Assembly: GCA_003665825.1 (NCBI GenBank)
Contig: QPFY01000012.1
Location: 248,001 to 312,000 of the forward strand
From: Microbotryum silenes-acaulis
Lineage: Eukaryota > Basidiomycota > Microbotryomycetes > Microbotryales > Microbotryaceae
Direction of reading: 5' to 3'
DNA: 64,000 nucleotides
The notes under the pieces are model-generated. The model ran no database searches. It had not been told where the DNA came from and saw only the letters and a program-made list of their open reading frames with translations. How positions within the stretch are numbered: position 1 is the first letter of the stretch; the number at the start of each line of letters is the position of its first letter. Positions 21,308 to 32,438 of this stretch are shown here, piece after piece. The translations under genes were made by a program, and so were the position numbers.

Positions 21308-23311
21308 CTACTGCTCATCGCTTTCGGAGCTCGACTCATCGTCCAACGTCTCCTGCTCATTATCGTCTTCGGCACCGTAGCAACTCCTCCTGAATGCCCC
21401 GAACGCTTCGGTACCTTCTCTGAGTGAGATCTGTGGGGATTCCGTCCAGGAATGATCTCAATCAGTGGCCTTCCCAGCTGACTAAGACGACAATTGAGAG
21501 ATCTATGGAGAAGGGGCCGAGAAAAAAACCACATCGAACCCACCCCATTCCTTTCAAGTTCTCACGACGAACAACGCTTCGGGCCACCAAGGCGAATCCC
21601 ACCTCTCCAAACTCACCTTGATCCTATAATCATCCGTGGTCGGTTCCTCTCCGGAAGCTTTGGTCTCGTTCGATGCAGCTTTGATCTGTTTTCTTCGGAC
21701 GTGCCATACGCGATTCCGGAACCCAATTTGTTCGAGCGAGGGACTGGACCTGCAGCGAGATGAAAACACCTTATAAGGCATGAGCTTCGTGCCTTCGGAA
21801 CTCGGGCCTTGCAAACCTGACTTACGCAGCGATCGCTTCGATCTGCTCCATCGCAATCTCTGGAGTTTGAGCAAGGATGTGCAAGGTCTTGAGTCGAGGA
21901 AGATGCGAGATGACGTTCGTCACACGCAGCTGTCGACGAAGAGGCCAAAACAAAGTCAGTCGATAGACTCGCCAGAGAGTTTATGGAACCCCAACTGACT
22001 AAACGCATTTCCCACCCCAAATGAATCACCAGATCCTTCAAACCCTGTACCATACACAACCTCTCCACCTCTTCCACCTCCATCAACACCCCTGAACACT
22101 CGAACTTTTCCAACCTCTTCTTCTTCACAATCGCATCCATCAAACTCGGCTCCACAATGGGCCATATCCATCCACCCGAAGCGGAAATACCGGAATGATA
22201 GAGCGTGAAGGAGCGGAGGTCAGGGAGGTATTGGAGGAGGTGGCATAGAGAGGGAGAGAATTGGGTCGAGGTCGGGTGCTTGGGCCCTGGGTGGGTTAGC
22301 TTGAGCGATCTTAGGTGGGTGAGTAGGGGTGCCGCTTTGATGTAGAAGGATGGAGGGATCGACGTCGCTTCGAGAGCCAAGTGTTCGAGGAAGGAAAGGG
22401 TCGCAAGTAGTGGGAGAAGTGTCGCTCCCGTAAGCCGCGAGCACCCTGCCAAAGCGAGGGACTTGAGAGCCGAGCCTTGTAGGAAAGGAGAACAAGCCGA
22501 AACGACCGAGTCGTTGATATTGGGTGACTCGCGACAGAGGATCGACAATTCTTGCAGTTCAAGCCAGCCTTGAGATTCGGGGTCAGCTTTCTTGGAAAGG
22601 GTTCGTTGTGTTTGTAAAAAGGCGGGTAGTATGTGAGCGATCGATCGATCGGGGAGGATGAGAGACAGTGTGCGCAGTTTCGGCAGTCGGAGCAGGTGGT
22701 CGGCATCCCATGAACCGGGCGAGAGGTTTGTGTGCGCGTTAAGTTCGAACGAGCGAAGAGTGCTGATCGAGGTGATGGCTTCAAATACTCTGTTTGAGGA
22801 GATTAAAGAGGCCAGGTCGAACGGAGTCCCAGATGCCGAGCTGAGTGGGGGGAGAAGTAAGAACTGACCGATCCGTCAAAGCCCCTTTTCGGGTCCAGAT
22901 AAGATGTTCGAGCCTAATCGCTTGCCGGAGCACTTTGACTGCCAGCTGTTCCATCTCGAGTCTTTCCGAGAGGATGAGCGACAAAGAAAAGACTCGGACC
23001 TCGAACTTGCGGATCATGTGGCACAAGTGGGGGTTATCGGCTAGCGTGCGGAACACGAGTGGGACGATCGCCTGCAGGGTGACGCAAGTGTTAGAGAAGC
23101 ACTTGAAGCGGAGAGCACTTGAACTTGTAGTTCTGACCAGATCTCTTCCCCATAACCTAATCCACGAGTACTGCAGCCGCTCGGCCGGTGCTCGCCATTG
23201 CCGACAAACGAGCGTCGCATGGCGCAGATCCGAGCGTCGACCGACCAAACGCTCGAGAATCAGAGGCAGAACTTCGATCGGTAAATCTGGAAAGCCAGTC
23301 GTTGGGGGCAT
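21308..23311 (-). CDS. F-box protein with leucine-rich repeats
   Basis: Likely the substrate receptor of an SCF ubiquitin ligase. Exons 23311-22869, 22789-22000, 21929-21826, 21749-21617 and 21430-21308 all keep phase, giving 530 residues. The F-box is at residues about 7-50: 'FPDLPIEVLPLILERLV' through 'HATLVCRQWRAPAERL'. LRR-like strands follow, for example 'LKSLALAGCSRLTGATLLPL' and 'LRSLKLTHPG'. The last 30 residues are acidic (Asp/Glu/Ser). An in-frame start 10 codons upstream is a GTG, so the ATG at 23311 is used. It shares a 238-bp divergent promoter with RPF2. The substrate is unknown. Confidence 0.87.
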
Positions 23312-23549
23312 GGTCGAGTCCAACTGACTGACGCCCGCCACCGATCAGGGAAAGCGAAGTCGACAGGCGACGGGTCGTCAAGTGGAGGCCGTGTGGAGCG
23401 ATCGATCTTTGTAATGGCGAAATGAAATTACCCATTACCGACCATCGACTTTCGCGCGCGCGCGTGCGGAGCGCCGAGTGCGGAGGTGCTCACCCACAGT
23501 CACCTCCCCCGCTCTCTGACCCACTAAAATCTTCAATCAAGTCTACAAC
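23312..23549. promoter_or_regulatory. Short divergent promoter F-box gene / RPF2
   Basis: 238 bp between two divergent start codons. It contains an alternating GC stretch (GCGCGCGCGTGCG at about 23455) and a CT-rich stretch before RPF2. Shared promoter use is inferred. Confidence 0.5.
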
Positions 23550-24991
23550 ATGTCGGTGACCACGTCAGCGATCCCCATCATCGCACCCGCCAAGCCCAAG
23601 AATGCGCGATCCAAGCGAGCGCAACAGGCGAGGGAACCGCAGATGGTCAGTCACGAGCAACCTTCGCAGTCTCACATGGCCGCTCAGCCTCCACCGTGAT
23701 CGGCAAGACGAGGCGGGCGGACCACACGGCGACTAGGTCCACTTTTGACTGAGCTCTGTTTTTTTAACGTACGATCAGATTGAGAAGGGTGCCAAGACGG
23801 CCATGTTTGTGCGAGGATCGTCCATCAGCGAAAAGGTCAAGGTAGCCTTGTCCGAATTGGTGAGTCGAGCCGGATCGTGGGACCTTTGACCTATGATCTC
23901 ACAGCCACTCACACATCCCACATCACTCCGCAACAGAACCAACTCAAAAAACCTCACTCCATCTCCTTCTCCAAGCCAAACCAAATCCGACCGTTCGAGG
24001 ACTCGAGCTCCTTGTCGTTCTGGTCGACCAAGAACGATGCCTCGCTGTTCCTCGTCGGGACCCACACCAAGAAGCGACCCCACGGATTGATCTGGGTCAG
24101 ATGTTTTGCCAACGAGGTCATGGAGATGCTTGAGGTTGGGATCGAGGAGGTCATGCCCATGTCCGCTTTCAAGGTGGGCCTTGCTCTGAAGTCTCGGTAG
24201 GCGAGAATTCTTCCCTCTGACCTCGCCTTCCTTTCTACCAGGGTATCAAATCCGCACCTGGTTCGACCCCCTTGTTCCACTTTGCCTCGACCTCGTCCCA
24301 TGCGAACCTCTGGGAGTCCCACCCAACCTTTACGCAGTACAAATCGCTCATGCTCGACTTCTTCCGCGGCGTCGAAATGGACGGTGTCGCTCTCAAAGGT
24401 CTCGAACGCGTCATCTCCATCACCATCGGCCACAACACCCTCGACGCCAATACCGAATCCCTCCAAGAGGCGCTCAACAGAGAATCGACGCAAAACAAGG
24501 GCCAAGCGGCCCTGTCGTCCCTTTTGACCTCGTCCTCCCAAGCCAAGTCAGGTACCCACGATTCGGAAGAAGATCCTACCCTCCCCTTGATCCATTTCCG
24601 TACCTACACCGTCAAATTCCTTCGTTCGGGCGTCTCGACCCCTCTCGTCGCTTTGGAACCCCACGGACCCCACTTTACATTCCGTTTGCGTCGTTCGCAA
24701 CTGCCTTCTTCCGAGATGTGGAAGTTGGCCCTGAAGAAGGCCGAACCCAAGTCCAAGACGAGCAAACCCAAGAACAAGAATATCGATATCGATGAGATGG
24801 GTGACAAGGTCGGGAGGGTCTATGTTGATAAGCAGGATATGGGCATGTTGCAGGCGAGGAAGTTCAAGGGTCTCAAGGTCGAGAAGAAGGGGAAACGAGC
24901 AGCCGAGGACGAGGGGGAGGCACACGGGGAGGAGCCAGAAGAAGAAAACAGCTCGAATAAGAGAAGTCGACGATCGGCGGCGCAGGAGTAA
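23550..24991 (+). CDS. RPF2: Rpf2, Brix-domain 60S ribosome assembly factor
   Basis: Rpf2 works with Rrs1 to bring the 5S RNP into pre-60S particles in the nucleolus. Exons 23550-23645, 23779-23859, 23937-24173 and 24242-24991 each end on a codon boundary, giving 387 residues. The Brix domain starts near residue 35 with 'KTAMFVRGSSISEKVKVAL', then 'LKKPHSISFSKPNQIRPFED', 'NDASLFLVGTHTKKRPHGL'. The C-terminal 70 residues are Lys/Glu-rich with nuclear-localisation character. Length and motif order match the family. Confidence 0.97.
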
Positions 24992-25242
24992 GGTCCTAGG
25001 GGGCAGCATTGTAATACCACCGTGTTTTGTATTCCTCGGTGAGCGAACCTGACCGGGCCGCCGTATGGGAGAGATGGCCAACGAGTGTACTTCTTCCTTC
25101 GCGGCTGGCTTTACAGATGACACAGGCCGACGAAGGTGGAACGTCTGAAAAACTATACTGATATGACCCAAAGACCCGCGGCTTGATATATCTCGGTATC
25201 TCGACACGAGTACACTTCTACGAGCGAGCATCAAACACTCGT

Positions 25243-28018
25243 TCAGCTGCGCTTCCCCGGAACCCCAGGAAATGCCGACGCTTGTACCGCCAAGAAACAA
25301 ATGACAATAATTGAAATGATGTCCCACAAGGTGAAATGCGACGTTGCGGCTGCGGGCCCGAACCATCCGATGAAGAGGGATGACAGACGAGACAAGACCA
25401 TTGCGGCTGCGGACAGGAAAGCTGTGGTGCGATATTCGGCACCGTAGGTGCGGAGTTTGTGGTTGAGCCGGATCTACAGCGAGTTTTGGTGAATGCACGC
25501 AGGTTCATTAGTGACGGGACGCCCGGGTGGGTTTTGTTGGCAGGAAGCGCGAACCCACCTGGCAGATGCAAGCGAGGAACCAAAGACTAGACTGCACCGA
25601 CCCTCCAATCAAGAGGGCTTGGGTGATCCCTTTCTCACGCCTGCTCCATTCAGGTAGATCCTTGATCCTCTCGTACAAGGGCGATTCGACGACTCGTGGA
25701 AGCGTATCGCCAAAGTGCAGGAAGGAGAAGCATAGTGCGAAAAGCTGTGCGCGCATTGATTGGATCAGGAGAGGATCAGTCAGGTTGGACACACGGACAG
25801 CAGATTTCGTCGTATTACTCACCATGACTTTCAGAATCCACGACAGTTCATTGTCCACTCTGGTCGTTTCTCGTTCCAGATGAGTTGGTTTCCGAATCCG
25901 GACTGCGGTAGGGATGAATTTTTCGAACCGGACCTCAATGTGCGCGACTAAAGTGAGCTGCTTAAAGAGCAACAAAGCATGGACGACAATTTTGACAATG
26001 AACCAAACGAGACTACTCTCCCACCATTCGTATACCGTTTGGATGATCATCCAGGCGAGATTGCCGTATGAAAGGACGAATATCGCCATCGACGTGCCGC
26101 CCGCGTGGGAGCGCACAAACCAGTAGTGCAGGATTAGCCTGAACAGGAGAAAGGCAGGCTGAGGTCAGTGACCAGAGACAATGCAATGATCAAATCGACT
26201 CGTTAACAGCGTACGGTATGGTTAGGTACTGCAGGAATACTGCCAGAAAACCGACAGCGGTGCGAGCGATTGGATGTGCTCGAGGGTTGAAGTTATGTCC
26301 CACAAAGTTATCTGGGCACCGAATACCCTCTTCAGCGACCCAGCTAAGAGCATGCACAAACTCGAGACCTGATAACAGCTTACAGAAAACTTCGAGGTAG
26401 TCCTGCTCGTGGGGTTTGTATCCGAAGGGATCCGTAGCCTTCGTGCTCCAATCGGGCAGCGCGAGCGCAGCGATCGCCATCTTTGAAGGTGACAACGGCG
26501 ACCATCCCACACGCCAGTCGAATTTGAAGTCTACTCCAGACCGAGGGACGGGAACCAATTTAGTCAAATAATCTAATTCGATCTGAGTGCTGAACAGTGG
26601 CTGACCTTGAGCTACGTCTTTGGACTTGGCATCTAAAAGCGGTAGCGTGACCTTATGATCCTTTGGTGACATGGCGCTAAAACGGGTGGTCATGAAAGGA
26701 CCGTAGCGCCAGGGTGTGTCTTTCGAGGAGTCGAGCTTGATCATGTTCTCAAAGTGTCCATCACGTTTGAACGCTCGAGCACAATCTGGCCTCCACCACT
26801 CTTGCGTGAGGCATTCTTGCTGCAAAAGGGAGGGCAGAAAGAAATGTTAGTGTCGGCAACCTGGTCCATGATCTCGGGGAAAAGATGACCTACTTTGAAC
26901 TCTGTGAGTTGCCGCATCGCTTTCCGGAATCCTTCCAGCTCGTAGGTGGTGAAGTCGTTGGCCATCGTCAACATCGTGCTAGTAGAAAGCTCAAGCTTGA
27001 CCGGGAGCAGCCCACTGTGTCCTGCCGAAGGATTTTGGCTCCACATGTCCCAGTTGAGCTGCTTGAGGCTGTACCCAGCGCCAGTGTGCGCATAGAAGAG
27101 ATCCAAAGGCCTCATCTCGGGGTCGCCAGGATTAATCCAAGACAAGGGCCATGAGTGGTTGGACCCGTAGTTATCTTCCGGACGAGACGTTTGGAACATA
27201 CTGTCGGCGGTGGCCTTGAGAGACGCGGCGTTTGCCGAGGGTGGAAGCATGACAAATGTGGCCACCAGCTCCGAGTAGAGGTTCTTGGCGAGGTCGGTGG
27301 CCACAGATGCCGGGATCGTGATGGGGACAGTAGTTGCGTGGGTCATAGCGATACTGGCGTCCTTCATGACACGCCGCTGAAAAATAGGCTTCCACACATT
27401 GAGAGGAACGGTCGAGTTTGCCTGGCGAGCGTAGCCCAACTCGCCGAATGCTCGCGACATGTCGTCGAAGAGCCACAGAGGCGGTCTCTCGTCTTCATCG
27501 AGTCGCCCTATGTATCCCATTTTTCGACGCGGCTCTGGTTCCCGGACCCCTTTGCGATGCCATAGCATGACACCTAAGTCAAAACGGTCGAGCCCGCCGG
27601 TCGATGCAGGTCCGAACATGCTGACCACACGCTGATCGATCGGAGTCGATTTGCCTGCCGCCTTGGCCGAGTAGGTCGGCACCCTCGCGACGATCGAGCG
27701 GTAGTATACTGTCCCGGCGATGGCGCCGATCAGAGCCCCTAATCCGAAGCACAGAGCGATGAAGACTACGAAGCAACCAAACATACTGGCCGGACGAAAG
27801 CGGTTGAGCGAGTACACTCGTTCGAGTTGGGCCGAGAGCCGAGCATAATCGATTTTGGTCCACTCGGTCTCGTCCGACTCCTCTCCCAGTGGGACAGGCA
27901 GACCGTCACGGTGTGTAACGTCGTCAGCGAGGTCGGCTTCGTAATCACTGCGATGCGCCGCCTGGTACGGCGTGTCATGACCATGCCTGGGTAGCAGGTT
28001 GAACGCGTCGACTGCCAT
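25243..28018 (-). CDS. Multi-pass membrane protein, distantly CLPTM1-like
   Basis: Five exons (28018-26894, 26819-26215, 26138-25823, 25744-25559, 25473-25243) join in phase to give 820 residues. An acidic cytosolic N-terminus of about 75 residues precedes one hydrophobic helix ('MFGCFVVFIALCFGLGALIG'). A large soluble, presumably lumenal region of about 400 residues follows, then five or six C-terminal membrane helices. Layout and short blocks resemble CLPTM1: a 'LEFVHALSW' helix start, 'VDNELSWIL', and 'IRLNHKLRTYGAEYR' before the last helices. The similarity is weak and was judged by eye; the usual highly conserved CLPTM1 Trp/Pro blocks are not seen. If correct, it would act in the ER or Golgi membrane. 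Treat function as open. Confidence 0.85.
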
Positions 28019-29050
28019 GGCTCAGTGCCGAGGTCACGCTGTAGATTATAAGCGTACGTCGCACCGCCCCTCGCGGCGTATTTAAGGTTACGAAGAGGTG
28101 GGGCGGCAACCGGCGTGATGTCCAACTAAGTGAGCGACGACGGCCGTGGAGAGCTGCCGGTCGTAAGGAGGGAAGTGGGGTAGTAGTTGGGCCTGTGATG
28201 TAGATAGGTAGTAGGTAGGACGATGTGGCTTCTCTACCACAAAGACGTCGACGGGGACGAGGCCGAGCTTGGCCCCGACGGTATGCCAGCCTTGTGGTCG
28301 TCTCAAAATAGCCCCCCACCTTGAGCTGGCCGCGTGCTGGCAAGACCACGTCTGCCCACGGCGAGCGGCGATCATCACATGATACGCTGGCGCTCAGCGC
28401 TCAGCCTCAAACGTTGCCGAGGCACTGCAGCAGTCACCGGCGCTCGACACACCTCATATAATCACGCCGAGTCCAGCTAGCGACACTCACTCCAGTCTAC
28501 TCAGAATTGTCATCTGGTGTAACGGTCTTGGATAGCGGAAAAGTCCAACCTCGGTCCGGCTCAAAAATCGAGCGCGATTAATTCCGATCCTCTCCTCGCC
28601 TTCTCTTCGAGACAGCAAGCCGAAATCTTACGGTCTTGCTCCATGACTTTCCGTCTCCTTCTCTGCCGTTCCTTCGTATAACTGTCCTCGCGGCGAGAGC
28701 AGCCATTTTACATACTACCGTTGAACAAGAAGGGGTTCATCTAGTGAACGAAGTCCCAAATTCCAGTGAATGTAATAAATAAGCATCCGATCACCCAGCA
28801 AGTCAAAAAGAGGAAACAGAATAAATACGAAGGGGAGGTTATTATATGTATATGAGGTGATACACAGAGAATAAAAGTAAGACAATTTCCGGGAGGAAAA
28901 AAACAGCTGGCACAATGGATCAAGGGGACGGAACGGTTCGAGGTACGGCAATACGATACAGGAGATGATAGGTTTTGACGACAAAAAAAAAAGACGAGCA
29001 GCGGAAAGTAGAGCCAGCGAATTAATGAGTGATGAACCTCAGGAGCTCCA
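28019..29050. other. Intergenic, upstream of the CLPTM1-like gene
   Basis: About 1 kb between two minus-strand genes, so it holds the promoter of one and the terminator region of the other. The part near 28750-28870 is clearly AT-richer, as expected for a 3' end. No gene seen. Confidence 0.5.
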
Positions 29051-31646
29051 TCAGGCCAACCGACCCCCGGGAGGAGGCGGCGGTCCGGGGTACCCCCCCG
29101 TCACCCTCGGTTGGAACTCATTGGGATCGACCAAGCCGTCCACCCCAGTCGATGATACTGCTGTCGAGTACGACGTCGCCGACAGTGGATCATGCATTGA
29201 CCCCCCTGTCGAGGTCCCGTACGCTTCTTGATGACTCATCGCTCCCCGAGTTGAGGATGACGGCGCGGGCCAGTTGAATGCTCGCCCGTGTCCCGATCGA
29301 TTGCTCTCGGCCCCCGTCGAATTGTACGAAACGGGTGTGATCGGCGAAACGGGGGATCCGCTACCCGTCCGCAGGGGCACTTGCAGAGGTGGCGGAGAAA
29401 AGCCGTACGCTTTGTGCGGTGGTGAGTGCGGGTTCATTGGCTGCAAGTAAGGGTGATCGTACTCGGCGCCAGCTTGGGTCGGTCTTGATGGCGAGGTCTT
29501 GCGAGTCGACGCGTCCCACTCCATTTCGTCCAATTTGCCTTCGCGCGGCGAAACAATAAAAGGACTGACGGCGGGTTTGCTGCCGTCAACATTCGTGTAT
29601 TCCGGCACGTGCTGCTGAGTCTGAAACTGCTCCTCGACCTTGTTCGATCTCCGTCGCATCCACCACCACGCTAGCAGAGCAATGAGGGCCGCGCCGATAA
29701 TGCCCCCCACGACCCCTCCGACGATGGCTCCGATCGGTGGCGAGCCGCCGTCACCACCGGTGGTCCCGCTATTGTTTGAGATCGTCTGACAGGAGTAAAA
29801 GTACAGTCCCGATGTTATGTTGGGAGAGGCCAGCGAAAAGGCGCCCGCACCATCGAACACATAAACTGCGCTCCCACAGGCGAACAAGACGGATCAGTGT
29901 CACGTCGGGTCAGACTGGCGCGGACTATGAGAATCGACTCACGATTGAATATCTGGCCCGCAGGCACGACGTTTTGTACGTAGATGTCGGTCGAGTTGAC
30001 ATTGAGCGCTGCCGCGAGCAATCCCGATTGCCTGATGTAATCGCGAGCGTCGAGCGATCAGTCACGTTCGTGGGGCACATGCGATGCCCAGGTAAGAGGA
30101 CTGACCCTGCAATGATACCGACAGTATACGGGGCCACCCCGTTCTTGATCGAGACCTTGAACTCTTGACAGGGATTGTTGGGCGGATTGACAGTGAAACT
30201 GAGCACAGGGTTGTCCTTGGTCCGTACCGTGCAGTTTGAGAATCCGGGAACAATGGTGTCTACACGAACGAGAATCCAACAGTTGACGTTAGTCCGGGCA
30301 TAGAAACAGTGGTGCCGCACGAACACCCGAGGGACGCGGGATGAAGAAACCAATCAAGTCCGCAAACGTGTCTGGCCCTGGGACGCGTGCTCTCGGCGCC
30401 TTGCTGTCGATGTCTCCAGCTCCGCGCATGCTCCGGAACGCCGAAAGAAGGGACTCACACAGCGGGTAGACGGCGCCGCCGCTCGTACCGTTGGAGTCGA
30501 GCATCCCGAACGAGAATGTTGTACCCTGCAACATGCCATGGCGAGCAACAGTAGAGTTTTTTTGTAGGTAGTTGTACCCGGGGATGAAAGAGGTGAGAGA
30601 AACCGTATGGTCAGGGGCTGTGGCGTTTGACCTTTTACGCAAATGGAGGCATCTGGATGCTCCATTTAAGGAAAGTGCGTAGTCCCGAGGGCTCGGAGAA
30701 GAAAGAAGTGCGGGGAGAGACTGACGACTGGCAAATTAGCAGTATATGTAAAGTTGCCCCCAACATTGGAGACCCCATACATCACCATTGGCTGCGGTCG
30801 TTGAGAAGCATCACACGCGGAGTCAAAGAGATTGTTATCAGAGGATGAATGGGACAACGTGTCAGCTCGCCGTTCCCTCTATTGCCCCTGCGCTACGCGC
30901 GCCGCGGAGGCCGGGGTGATGCGCACCAGGCACGCGCGGCTGGAGCAGACAGGCCCAGCTTTGTAGGGTGCAAGCAAGCGTCCACTGACCAGAAACTGCG
31001 ATTCAATTGGCGTGACGGCGTAGTAGAGCGGAGGCACGGTCACGGCCGGCGAGCCTGGGTTGTCCATTGTGCCCACCCTGACGACGGCGCACTGCGGAAT
31101 TGCGCGCACCGAGTCGTTGATCGAGAGCGTCGTCCAGAAGAAAGATATCGGCGGAACTTCCACCTGGGTAAGCGTTGTCTGTTCGATGGACCTCAACACG
31201 TCAGCCCGTGCTTTCCATCACCCTCATTGCCATTTGGCTTTGCGCCATAAGAGGGCGAATCGGCGGGTGGGACGACCCGGTCTTCGCGGTTGGCGTCTGG
31301 ACGGCGCCGCGGTTCTACAGCGACCCGGCCGATGTGCACACGAAATAGGGCAAGAGTATGTGAGATATGGACTGACACTGACGTCCCTGGGTATTTCTGC
31401 CCTCTTTCTGTTGTTGAGAAAGTGTTGCTCCGGGTCGAGAGGCGCCAGCGCATTGAATTGATCGCCGACCGAGCCCAGGGCCGAGAATGCCGACCGTGCG
31501 CGTTGGTGCATGGGGTAATCCACGCCGTGGGCGGGGGCGTAGGCATGGGTGGGCTGCAGGAAGAGGGTGGTGGTGGCCAGGGCGACGAGAAGGCCCAATC
31601 GAGTGGGCCGCATTTTAGGTGTCGAAGAAGTGCCGCGGTGTGACAT
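29051..31646 (-). CDS. Type I membrane protein with signal peptide, ectodomain and long cytosolic tail
   Basis: A probable cell-surface protein of unknown function. The ATG at 31646 opens a basic start and a hydrophobic stretch ('LGLLVALATTTLFLQ') typical of a signal peptide. Phase-consistent exons include 31646-31383, 31314-31222 and 31163-30990; about five more follow down to 29051. The ectodomain is built of short Asn- and Thr-rich beta-type segments with several N-glycosylation sequons and cysteines, for example 'SNVGGNFTYTANLP' and 'IVPGFSNCTVRTKDNP'. One membrane helix ('GAIVGGVVGGIIGAALIALL') is followed by RRR and a roughly 190-residue tail rich in Pro and Ser, ending in a PPPPPGG-type run. 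This sensor-like plan is common in basidiomycetes. Exons in the middle (30300-30900) are less certain. Confidence 0.75.
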
Positions 31647-32438
31647 GCACAGGTGAGAAAGTGACAGAGCGATAAAATTGGTGGGCCGGCTGCAACCGAC
31701 CGATTGAAGCTGAGTCCCTGATCAGAGATCAGCTTGAGCCAATGAGCCCAATATGAGCGCGCCCTAGCCCGCCCTGAGCTGGCCAATCCTGGCAGATGCG
31801 CGCGCCTGCCCGCATGTGCGCATGCGCTGCCCCGCGTACTTATTAGTGTCGATCAGATGCCACGGGGTTTACTAGCGCTGTGATTACCTTCCCCAGTGTA
31901 TCATTCATTTTGTTCCCGGGGACCGCAGTTTGCAAGTCTTCTCTTTGAGCTAGGTCTGCATCTGGGCGGGTGACAATATTTTGGCGAGCGTGGCCGTTTG
32001 AGCGAAACGAATTTACTAAAAGTGCAGAAGCGTAAGCATTTCCTCTGGCCTATACTCTACTCTAGCGCATGCGCGCCACGCTCAGGGGGGCGGCCCACCG
32101 GTCTCTGAGGGTAAGTTCTAGACCGCTAGTCGCGGGTTCGGGCATCATTGATGTTCGATCATCACTCGGACACAGGTCGACGTCTAGGTGCATACACTTG
32201 TCGCTGCCACCTTCCGAGAAACGCACGACCACCAGCCGCTCACACGTGTCCCCGTAGATGATGGCCTCCCTCTTGTGAGTTGCCAGCGTCGTGTCGCGAG
32301 CGGCGATCATGAACCGACCTCGAGGACGGACCGCGAAGGCTAATGTCAATCGTGCACGTCCGCACGCGATCGGTCACGTCCAGTGCGGTGCGCAAAGCGG
32401 AGCAACAGAAGAATGCTGGTTAGTGCACTCAACGGCGC
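31647..32438. other. Divergent intergenic region, surface protein / CMR1
   Basis: About 790 bp between divergent starts. Part of it (32060-32400) is open in several frames without a domain and may be the CMR1 leader. No other gene seen. Confidence 0.45.
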
